Source: Atopsyche davidsoni (lineage: Eukaryota > Arthropoda > Insecta > Trichoptera > Hydrobiosidae). From it: a DNA stretch of 64,000 nucleotides. The stretch is from positions 7,458,501 through 7,522,500 of the forward strand of contig JAILWY010000005.1 of assembly GCA_022113835.1 (NCBI GenBank), read 5' to 3'. Positions 53,767 through 64,000 of this stretch are shown here, piece by piece. Made by a program: the position numbers and the translations under genes. The notes beneath the pieces were generated by a model, which saw only the letters and a list, made by a program, of their open reading frames with translations, was not told the origin of the DNA and did not search any database. Position 1 is the first letter of the stretch, and each line of letters begins with the position of its first letter.

Positions 53767-55770
53767 CGTACACTTTCAAAACAACATTCGTCGTAAATAA
53801 CGAAAGTACTCTCATTCCAGAATATCTCCGATTCCCTGCATATCGAATGACTCATATACGTGCTTACCCTGTTTTAGTAACGAGTTATGCTCCAAATTTA
53901 GTTCCCCTAATGTGAACCGAACATCGATCGCTGCCGCTTTCGGGAAGTCGGTAATCGAACTCCGTATTTTTAGATACAGCCTCCCCCGAAATGCCAGAAC
54001 CTAACGTAATTTTGCCTACACTTTTACTATCTTCAAACTTATCATACTTTATTCACCGTTTACTTTTTCTCGTAAGTTCCTCGTGCTAAATTTTTAATTA
54101 GATGTTTACTTTCTGTTACTTTTTTTGAAGATTAAATTTGTATAAATATTATGAAAACAGAATATCAACAAATAAATAGCATAAAAATTAATATACGAGT
54201 ACGTATGAGTCTCAAATCTAATAAATGTTACACAGAAACACTGAAAACTGTAGCACGTCAAATTTCACATACCAAGAGAGCTCGCATTATCCGTTGGCTA
54301 AGATTTTTGCGGAGATATGCGGTCGCATTGTTTATTTAGTGGATAAGTAATTCAGTGTATTGTGTTTGATTTGCCTTTTGTTTACTCACCAAGTATTTGT
54401 TCTCCAGAGTTGTCGGTGTTCGCGGGAATACTAAATTAAATATCTCCGGCGGGAGAAATGAGTTCCTCCTGCGGCGCGAGTACACACAATTGCATGAGTG
54501 CAGACTGCGTCCACATTTGCCATCTGGGGGAAAATAAACTTCCCTGTCACTAATTACTACGATAGGAAGATTACAAAATTTAAATTATTCGTTTCTATAA
54601 AGAGGGTCCCATTAGAGTTTGTTCCAGCTAACTTCATCCAAAATAAATTTGTCTTCGATGAATCCCCGGCTTCATTTTTGGTGACTTTATAGGTATTTCT
54701 GCGGAGGAAGTAAAAACTTTATAATAACCTTTCTACGCCCGATCGTTAACAATCTCAACATCGCTCGCGAAGTTTGAGCGGGTGGCGGTGTTTCTCCGAG
54801 CCCAATAAAATGACTAAGTTGTGCAATTTGGACGAGTTCATGATAATATACGTGTCGCCGTGAATAGAAGACTCTGTATTATTCAGCGAGTGTCTCCCCG
54901 CGGAGGCTTGCAGTCTGAACTCTGCAGCGACTGAGTCGATCCACACTTATTCGCAAATATGAACCTTAAAATACTTTCTCGTTCACACTACAAGAATTCG
55001 ACGTAAAACTTATGCAAAATTACTAAATATTATGTTTCATGCATCGGCATTTTCGCAATGTGCAAACCGATAACCTTGGCTATCCGTGCATTAAAAAATT
55101 ATTTTGTTGCAAATGGTGCTTTATAACGAGCACAGAGGACTAATATTCTTTTCGTTTAAATTTTTCGACATTCATCGCCCTTAAACGACGAAGCCACGCC
55201 AATAATAAACTAATTATACTGGCCTTCTTTATTTCCCCTAAAGTCCCACTAAAGCGACACCTTCAAGGGTTTATACTATTCATGAAAAAGGTACAAGTCG
55301 AATTACTCACTTTACGAGGGAAGTAAACTGGAGGCTCGCCCGGCCGGGAGTATTCTCATTGATTCTCTCGGCCGCTTTGCGGAGCTGCACGAATACTTTC
55401 GTCTCAATTGATTAGTATTAAATAAATATTCGGTACTTTATTTGCGAATGCGAATTAATAGTTTACCACTTGTTCGTCTGGGAAACTAGTTAACCTTAAC
55501 GACTGAATTATTAAATTAAATTAAACAAGAAATTATTATACAGCTTAGAGCCTTAGAGTATCTAGTGTTTGATTCATTCAAAGTGTACTCAGTTTAATAA
55601 ACTGATTTATATTTTTGTGTTATTATAAACCTAATTTAAAAAAATATTATTATTAAGAAAATGGTTCATTAAGTTGTATTGTTTGAATATGGCGTTGAGC
55701 GTATTGAACTATATTTACAGCCAAGTAGTTGTGTGAGGTTGCACACTAGCCGCGAGCCCGCGGACCACCG

Positions 55771-55870
55771 GCGCCCGCCTGCGCCCACCTAGGCCTACCT
55801 GCGCCCACCTGCGCCCACCTAGGCCTACCTGCGCCCACCTACGCCTACCTGCGCCCACCTGCGCCCACCT
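55771..55870 (+). repeat. Minisatellite of ten 10-bp units
   Basis: Exactly ten head-to-tail 10-bp units. The main unit is GCGCCCACCT (A) with variants AGGCCTACCT and ACGCCTACCT (B) and GCGCCCGCCT (unit 1). The order A' A B A A B A B' A A suggests partial duplication of a 30-bp A-A-B block. Where A is followed by G the E-box CACCTG forms: 55806-55811, 55856-55861 and 55866-55871. It sits about 2 kb into the presumed intron 1. Confidence 0.95.
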
Positions 55871-55974
55871 GCCCCGCGGGGCGCGCCGTCTATACGACGT
55901 CCGAGGCGTACGGCGTCCTCACGGCGCATTTACTGCCCGTCTAAAGCTTGCCCTGTGTTCGACTTACGCGCTCC

Positions 55975-55992
55975 GCCATTTTACAAAATGGC
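55975..55992. promoter_or_regulatory. Inverted pair of YY1/Pho-like motifs
   Basis: GCCATTTT, two bases (AC), then AAAATGGC form an 18-bp perfect inverted repeat, followed by CGCC. GCCAT is the core recognised by YY1 and its insect homologue Pho. The pair lies at the 3' edge of the GC-rich islet that also holds the 10-bp minisatellite. Binding is inferred from the motif only. Confidence 0.45.
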
Positions 55993-56065
55993 CGCCGAGC
56001 CCCATGAGCGTTGTGTTAACTTTCTCAGGAAGTATGTAAAAAGTTCGAGACGTGAAACCCTTCAG
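55988..56065 (+). other. Speculative alternative first coding exon (26 codons)
   Basis: An ATG at 55988 with A at -3 and G at +4 begins MAAEPHERCV...RRETLQ. CAG|GTTTCG follows in phase 0, the same phase as the end of the exon at 52770-53759, so in principle both could splice to the same downstream exon. The ATG sits next to a GC-rich islet that could be a promoter. The donor is weaker than consensus, and a frame of this length is common by chance. Without splicing it stops after 53 residues. Confidence 0.15.
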
Positions 56066-59000
56066 GTTTCGTCTGTTTTCGCCGCATTTCCCCAACATTT
56101 ACATTTATGTAGGAAAAACAACTTTTTTGCTCAGCGGCTGAATATTTAGTTCAAAAGTCGTGAATTTTCATATTCTATTATAATTTCCTATTATTAACAA
56201 AAATATTTCACCGCGGATACGAACGTATCCTATTTATTCGTTATGTGCGGCGTTTTTGAATTACGGCGGTATCTCCAGAACTTTTCATCAACGCTGCAGT
56301 CGTCAAACCTACACGGGCCGCGTGATGGGCGTGTAGTGGAAATTGGGGTCAAAGGAATAGATTGGATTAGGATATGAAGTGACCGACATTAAACCTTTTA
56401 CATTTTCACAATGAAACACCAGACAATGAGTTTTATATTGTACAGACATTTTATATTGGTGAAACCATTTGATATTGACGCTTAATTGCCGTATAAATTA
56501 TTTTCACCAATAATCAGAGGATATTTACGTTATTAAGTTAAATACTGGCAAGCGCAAAACAAAACTTTAATTCCAATCAGATGATGGATTTTCTCTATAA
56601 AAAATATAAAGTGTATTTTTTGATAAAAAAACAAATTCTTCGGAATAAATATTGTAGTACGCACGCCTCCGTATGCAATATTACGAGACAAAGAAATACT
56701 TTTCTCGAGGCACAAAGGAGAATATTAAAATTTCTTCTATCAAATAAAATATTTTATTAAATCGTGAACATTCAATATTGATTATTAAAAATAATTATAC
56801 TTATTCCTGAATGAAAAAAATATGTAAATGAACACCATTCAAATAAAAAAAATCGTACGATACATTAACATTCTTTACCACAAAAATTTCAACACCGAAA
56901 ATCGAATCTTTATTCTTTCAAAATCTCTCGTGATTATTAATGGCGATCGCTTGTTTATTTCTTTCCTTTGGTCACTTTGGTCTGGTTTTGTTTTATATTT
57001 ACTTGTGGATCGTTTATTTTCATAATCGATTTCTACTAATTTCTTGTTTTATTATTTCAATACGTAATCAATCAGTAAAAAAAATACATAAAAACACAGT
57101 AGAAATATTAATTCTTGTCAATGCTAGGCCAGAGTATCTCCTCCGAGCCAGTCACCTAACATAAGGTATCAAACTTACCTTAAATGTATAAGATAGAATA
57201 CAAAACAAAAAGTAAGTCGCCTTCGGCGCAATGGCGTAGACTCGTAGAGCATAAGTGGGCCCCCGCCGGAGCGTTTAACTTTCCGCGACACGTGTCCTTT
57301 TGACCCCCCAAACGAAGCCTCCCTTTGAACGGCCGCCGGTCATTTCACTCCGTTAATTAAAACGACTGCCAGAGCACTCGGGGCCCGGGACGGCCGAGTC
57401 GCTGCCACTAGAGCCTGAAGAAAAACAACGCCAAATCAACATACATTTGTAACGAACCGCCTTATAATGTATCTCTATCGGTATATGGAAACATATGGCC
57501 GTGTACTTTTCGTTGTCCCGCTGAAATAATTGAATTATTTTTATTTAACTGAAGTGTGATTCAAAATATTCTATAAAGTTTGGTTCTAATAGGTAATATA
57601 AAAGGATCGTTTGCGTTGCATTTTTTTCCTAAGCACTTAGTCATTTATTTTGTTAAATTGATAATCAGCATCAAGCAATACAAATGCAATTATCATTTTC
57701 AAAAAAAGTTCTCTACACACGCCGCGGCACAACTTGCAACCGACTTGCAATTAGTCAATAGCGTCCTATTTTGCGTTATTTACTTAGGCAAAACAAAAAA
57801 AAAAACATCCAAAATAAAGGGACGCAAGTTGTGTCGCTGTGTATGTAAAGGGCTTATATTCTATTTCATTTGGTTTATCTCGTACTTGTCGGTAATAAAA
57901 GTATATTTCTGCACTTGTGTGTGTTATTTGCTATTTTTTTTCAGTCGGGTATGCATGCATTCCATGTTTAGAAATAAAATTACTCAGTAATTTTATGTTA
58001 CACGTATATTTTGCACAAATTCTTGTTTTTAAAAATTTATAGCTTAAGCTTTTGTTTGATAGTGAAGAAATACACAAAAAATATTTTATACGTGCAAGTA
58101 GCAAACTGCTACCGACTTTATTTTGAAACAAGGTGTATTGAATTTCGTTCTTAGCAACAGCTTTTTTCAAGCTCTAGACCATCCATGTCTAAAAAATAAA
58201 TGTGTTTTTTAACCCCTTCGGGAGTAGGTACATACGCGGCGTACAAAAAGGTTTAGGAATAAAACCTACTTTGAGTGGTTACGAATCTTTTGGTGAATAG
58301 TTCTTCGCCATCATCTTTTGACAGCTCACAGAAAAATATTCTGTATTACTATTATTATTTTGCTAACGCTACGTCGATCATAAATAACATTTCGTTTGTG
58401 AAAATTGTTATTTATTTTACTTAAAATTTATCGTTCAATCTTTATTGTTTTGGCAGCAGGTTATATGTCCATACATTGTATATATTTTTTATTTTATTAT
58501 TCACTAGCATACGTATGTTTTTAACCCGCCGCGAGCTGTATAATACAGCACCGAACATATTAATCAAATATTTGAACCCGCATTACCACATACGTCAATC
58601 CCATGCATCGTACAGCAGCCCGACCATCAATAATACAGCAACCAAAAACAAAACGCCGCATCATTCATCCTGGCAACACTCAACTCCTCGCACCTGAGAT
58701 CCCCTGAGGACACTTTACCTTCGTAAAAATTCACTCAATTAGTCCGACGTCCCAGAAAAATATCCCCGACGTACTTGTAAAAAATCACCCAGCGAACGTG
58801 GTGCCTTTGACATGAGAATATTCCGTCAGGCCCCTTCGGTGTAATTCGAGATAAGTTCGTCGATGGGGAACTCTTGAATTCAGTTGGCACTGGCACACGG
58901 CCTGCTCGTGTGCGCTAGCTTCGGCTTTATTGATAGATTCCTGAAATTAAACTGAAATGTCGCAGTAATTCAGCTGCGATAGATATAAATATATTTTCTC

Positions 59001-62000
59001 TCAATAACGAATAGAATTACTCTAATTCAACCTAAGCCGGAGACGTGTCTCGTATTTTATTGTTAATTAATTTCGTCTTTTCTCTTATACCGTCCCGAAA
59101 ATTTAATCACAATATTTAACCACGCACTGGTTGTCTTCCAAAAGGTACCTAGGGACAGGCAATATACTCCTGCGTAGCTGTCTGCAAGTGTACATACATA
59201 AATTATACAGTCAGATTTTATTATTATTGTTCCTGTAGTGCCAAAGTCGCAGCTTCGGTTTGAGTGCCGCAGGTATATATTTCATGAATAACCCCTTTTC
59301 AGTCAGCGGATCCTCAACTAAAAAACGTCGGCCCATGCGGCTCGATTCTCTATTGATTGATTCCACCTATGTTTCGGGCATCGTAAAACCGTGGCCATAA
59401 AACTCTTAGGAGATGGCCAGCGGAGTTCTTGGTGTCCTCCAACACGGAACCTCCATCTCTCCTCGGCCTTCTGAGAGCCCCGAAGCTTTATGACGTCGCT
59501 TAGTATAGTGAATAGTTCTGCCAGAGTGGCTTCCTTTCTGCCCGCGATGTGCTCACAAAATCAACGTCGGAGAACGTAATGAAAGTAGTTGTCGAGAGAT
59601 TGCCTCATGGTTGTTTACATGTTTTATCATTATTGCGCAATGCATGTGATTCGATGTTACATTATTAACGTAGAAAGCTTAATATTTCTCAATAAAGTTA
59701 TATTTAGAATTAATTAATTATCACAAAGTATGTCGTAAAATTATCTTTATTGCTCTTTTATTACGAGAATTGTAATCATTATGTGATCAGAAATGAGGAA
59801 ATTTCTTGTTATTGTAAAAGGACCATTACACACGCTGAATAATAATTGTACATTATGTGAAACAGTTTGTTTTCTGAATGTGAAATATATACTTTGTATT
59901 TCACAGGTTGTATGCGACATAGTCTTTTTTACAATGCTACAAATTCAACGCGTTTCTTTAAAAAGAAAAAAAAACGTGGTTTGAGCGTTTAAATGCTAAA
60001 AATCCATCATTTGGTTTAGACACGTCATTTCCTTTAATCTCACGCCCCGAGGCTCGCACCGAAGCGTCCCGTGCATATCAGTCGACTGATTTAGCTTCAC
60101 TCAGTTCCAACGATGAATTGTAAAGATGGCTTGTGTAATACATTAGAGCGAAAATAATCATGTTATATCTTTTTAATTTGTTTTTTAAAACCTTATTTTC
60201 AAAACACCCACAGCCCAATAAATAATTGTTTAACCAACGTATTCACATTGGCAACCCATAATTATATCTTGCGAGCGTGCTGTTTAATATTAATTCAAAA
60301 ATTTTAGAAGGACGCAATTTTGAATTATTTAATCCTTCAAATAACCATTTAATATAACTTAATATGTAGGCAGCGAGCTAAGTGTTATTGAAACTAGGAA
60401 TAAGTTAACTCATATTTAATAGAATTTGGGTAAATTGCCTACTTGAGGTCTAGTCATTCTCCATCCAGCGTTTTATCTAACTTTAGTGGAGAAATCAGCC
60501 GCAGGAGACTGCGGAGCGGAAGCCGTTTGGGTGTTAAAAGTTTTCCCTAAAATTCTCTGCGTCTTTGAACGATCGCTTTTAAAAATATGCCCGCAATATG
60601 CTGAACATTATAGCATAAAGCGGCGGCGTGCATTCCATACAAGCAAAAAGCACTGTATGCTTTTTTATAAATACTTTAAATAGTAATATTTTTTAGGACA
60701 ATTCGTACCAACATAAAATGGAATCTACTCGTATGCAGGTTTCTTTTAATTTCGTTATTTTTTTACTAATAATTCACACTCAAATTCACTGGTCACAGCA
60801 ATCTTATTTTTACAAAACAAGCAATAGTATTGATTGAATCTAACTAGTAAGTAATTTCAACATAGAATAAAAACTATTTATCTTACACAAAAATTATATA
60901 TGCATGCTATTAGGCCGACCCGTTACAGTATTATGAATAAAAATTTGGCGGGAATCAGATTGACAGTTCGTACTATAAATTAGTTTTCAGTATATGATAC
61001 GTTATAGATGAAAACAAGCTGTAACGCCTGTAAGATTTATAAAATAAATATAGCTATTTATATCACTCACGATTAGTGTTGCTGAAATCGATGGCTGAGT
61101 TCGTCTCGTATTGGAAGACGTGTTCCTCTCGATTGGCATCAGCCCGCGGCCTGCTGCATGCGCCTGCCGACCTGGTAGATATTGCAACTTTGAATTTCCC
61201 AGCGGAAATTGTTAAGTTTACTACGCCAAGGTTTACCTGAGCGCCTTGCCTGTTTGTTCGGCGTGTGTAACGGCAAACACACCATCGTCGGGTACTGCGA
61301 CAATATTTGTACCCTTACAACGTTTGAATCCTTGTGTTATTTTTAGGGTGCTAATATAATATTATTACAATGGCCTCATTTGTGACTTAACCGATTATAA
61401 TAATACTAGAGATTTTTTTTAAATATATAAAACTCTTTCTGTATATAACGATAATTTTTTTTTTTTAATTTAAGATAAAAACAATTACCTAAGATTAAAA
61501 ATATAACATACTGTATTTTCTAGATCGTTTTTTTAAATGTCTATTTGATATATATTTATATAAAACTTTTGAATCCCTTATCGGTAATTTTTTTTTAAAT
61601 TCGATTCTTTAATGTATCACTACACTGCGTAAAGTCAACTTGCATAGTTCCACGTGGGAGTTATAAATTTGGGATATATTTCCAATCTAGTCCTGCGAGT
61701 ATATATTCTTTTATAATATTGCGCGTTTAAAAATTTCCTGCCCTCGAGGCCTGGGTAGGCGCGGCATTGTTCGCAAATAAAAAAAAAACTTCCCCCTCGG
61801 AGGAGAGCTAACACGTCCCCCTGACATATCGGCAACTTGCGCGAAAACCAAATTTTTACATTATTATTCCTACCGCAACAGCTTATCCCGTTATTATTCA
61901 CAACTGTGTTGGAAAATTATTTTTTTGCTTGCACGCGGCTCGGCGACTGTGTGATAACTATATTTTAATTATTTTGAATGTGATGCTCGGACATCTGTTC

Positions 62001-64000
62001 AAGTAGCGTCATGCTGTAATCTCCAACGACGAATTTTGATTCAAGAGCTTTTATTTTTACGATAAAAGAATAGCGGTTATATTGTATTATGAGTTATTGA
62101 GTGCTCATTGTATTTATCTAAATCCTAATTAAATATAAACCATTTTTTTTAATTATCAGAAATGCTTTAAGGTCGGGACGCTTTGAGGTTTCAATGTCCT
62201 CTCGGAATCAATCCAATCCTTCAGCGAAACTCGTCGGTTTTAAATTCTCGCAGCGGGCCATCGACATTCCACCTGACCGCTATTGAGAGGGAATCTTTTC
62301 ACTTCACGCGATTGATTCGTGCTGAATAGCGCTGGACAGATTGGAGCACAATTGCGGGCGGCGGGGGCGCACGTGACCCCAGCCCCTCGGGGCGGCGGGA
62401 CCTCAGACATCGGTCCTCGTGACCGCCGCCGCCCTTTCAGCTCGCTAAACCCCCCGAGGCGCAGATACCGGACGCGAGTATTGCTTATTACATTAAAGAA
62501 AGACAAAGTGCGACATGCTTTGACTACTATGTACTCGAAGTTTATTTTTATATTTGCTTATCCTGCTTTCCTTATTGCGCAAGGTTTTATTTAGTTATAA
62601 AAGTAAATTCAATATCTAACTTCCCTCTTAGCTTATGATTGCGTTGCAGGATTTACGCTTGCGCTTTCTCTTTAGTTTTAGTTAATTACGATAGTTGTTG
62701 TGTAATATTATATCGATTAAATAGTATGTGGTTACTAAATGTTTCCGTTTAATGCCTACTGAGTGTAGTAATTTATCGAAGCATAAGGTGGTGAGGCGTT
62801 AGAACTGTATACCTCTTAATATCTCCCACAAATTTTGTAGTATTATTGTATTGTGTTAAAATTTCCATATTAATATCTTTCTTTGGGGGTCGGATTATTT
62901 AAGTTATTTTACAACCACTCCTTGCATAAAGCATCTCTGGGAGAACTTTGTACAGGTTTATCTTAAACTTGTAAATTATAACTCAAATAACAAATGTGAC
63001 TTAGCTCTTGTTCGGTTTGTACTTTGCTCGAAAGGAATCCTCGGAGATAAAAATTAAAAACGAGATACTTAAAAATTGAGTTAAAAATTTAAATCCTCTT
63101 AGATGTTTCCGAGAAACTTTGCACTTCCAATTTAACGATTTCTTCGTCTCGTTATAACTTTGGTCTTCTCGAACCGCCGACTCGGGGGATTTATATTTTT
63201 ATGAAATGAATCATTATTGTTTTGATATCAAACAAACTTGGACCGTGTCAAGTATACACATGACGTTAGTACACATTAAAACTCATTCTCGGTCCCGGAC
63301 GCGCAATTTCGCGCACTGTCTGTACATTGTTATCTGAAAACTCTCGCCTGTCCCATTATTTGTGTTTCTCCAGCACACCTGTTCGAGCACTTCTATACTA
63401 GAAAACTTTTAAACTGGCAGTTAAGGAAACTTCCCTTCTACCGCCAAGTTTTTCTCGCATTGCTCCTCCATTTGCTCATCCCTCATTTATAAAGTGGGCC
63501 CAAATCTAATTTACTTCCTGCAAAGTTAAATACGGCGGATTCAATGAAAGCTTCAATTGCTACACCTCGCTACATCAAATATTGAATTATTGAACAGCTT
63601 AATTTTGCTCTCTTCCGCAACCTAATTGCGCGTCATTCAACCGATCCGGTTAAATGGAGTTTGAATTTTAATGACGCTTGCTACTATCGTCGTTTAATTA
63701 TAATATATATTTCTATTTAATTTTATATATTTCATTGAATAAACTGAATGTTAATTAATTTTCGTATACTTATCCTGAGAAAAATAAATTGCTTCTTTTA
63801 CCTCAATCCATGTACGTTGCACTGTTATTTTAATTCATGTGTCTCAAAGTAATTAACGATCCCCAAACGCTCGTTTCATCTTGATAGCTCACAACTTTCT
63901 TATGTTTTCTATCACACGTTATATTTAAGGGTACGCTAAATCTTCTCCCCCACCGCGTTCAATATACGCAAATTCAGTTTGAGAAATTCCCCTTTGAGGA

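Larger units (their letters stand above)
53760..64000 (+). other. Probable intron 1 (open at the right edge of the window)
   Basis: After the donor at 53759/53760 no exon with a convincing acceptor, reading frame and donor was found up to the window end, so the intron is at least about 10 kb if this reading is right. It is AT-rich with GC-rich islets near 55320-55400, 55741-55996, 57235-57420, 61740-61800 and 62340-62470. The longest frame here (57580-57990) is rich in Phe, Ile, Lys and Tyr as expected from random AT-rich DNA. Small exons could have been missed. Confidence 0.55.

Noticed and set aside
52692..53855. Long open frames on the minus strand opposite the coding exon (52692-53231 and 53319-53855)
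   Set aside because: They are shadows of the + strand exon: its AAC, CCG and similar codons give few stops in reverse. The peptides are Val/Arg/Gly-rich without domains, and only the + frame has a matching start, stop and donor.
55771..55870. CRISPR-like array
   Set aside because: The 10-bp units are directly adjacent with no spacers, in a eukaryotic setting. It is a minisatellite.
57580..57990. 136-codon open frame on +
   Set aside because: It starts at a GTG rather than an ATG, is rich in Phe, Ile, Lys, Cys and Tyr, and has no motif. Length is compatible with chance.
58206..58240. TTAACCCCTTCGGGAGTAGG as a second TTAA-element end
   Set aside because: No matching inverted end with TTAA was seen within a few kilobases on either side.
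61068..61187. Small open stretch on both strands with a GTGAGT donor on the minus strand
   Set aside because: Possible short exon, but no good acceptor or partner exon was found, and both strands are open because of local GC content.

Overview
The window looks like nuclear DNA of a higher eukaryote, most likely an insect. By eye it is about two-thirds A+T, and in 64 kb there is only one open reading frame that is clearly longer and compositionally different from chance. That frame ends in a consensus splice donor. No operons, ribosome binding sites, rRNA, convincing tRNA or CRISPR array were seen. The style of the protein (low complexity, rich in Asn, Pro and Ser), the AT-rich flanks and TTAA-flanked repeats would suit Lepidoptera, but the order is an inference and the species is not determined.

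Layout: positions 1-51480 hold no gene I can support. This is long AT-rich non-coding sequence, broken every few kilobases by GC-rich islets of about 100-300 bp. It also carries simple repeats, one candidate TTAA-flanked MITE (4277-4455), a pair of related dispersed repeat fragments (17594-17645 and 42793-42840), a C-rich tract with quadruplex potential on the minus strand (32319-32395) and several perfect inverted repeats. From 51480 to 52769 the sequence becomes very GC-rich and then turns into a probable promoter and 5' leader with at least six upstream ATGs. A 330-codon first coding exon lies at 52770-53759 on the + strand. It has an in-frame stop just upstream, a good initiation context and a phase-0 donor (CAG|GTAAAA). 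From 53760 to the end is probably intron 1. It contains a 10-bp-unit minisatellite (55771-55870) followed directly by an inverted pair of YY1/Pho-like motifs (55975-55992), which may be an intronic regulatory element or a second promoter.

The one gene starts like a developmental regulator or RNA/DNA-associated factor: a long disordered N terminus with repeated S/T-P-K motifs, then a short ordered, probably helical segment at the exon end. I did not recognise the family and have not named it. A long gene-poor upstream region, a very long first intron and a GC-rich promoter fit a developmentally regulated gene, so the most plausible content of the rest of the window is cis-regulatory sequence. 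No complete multi-gene system is visible.
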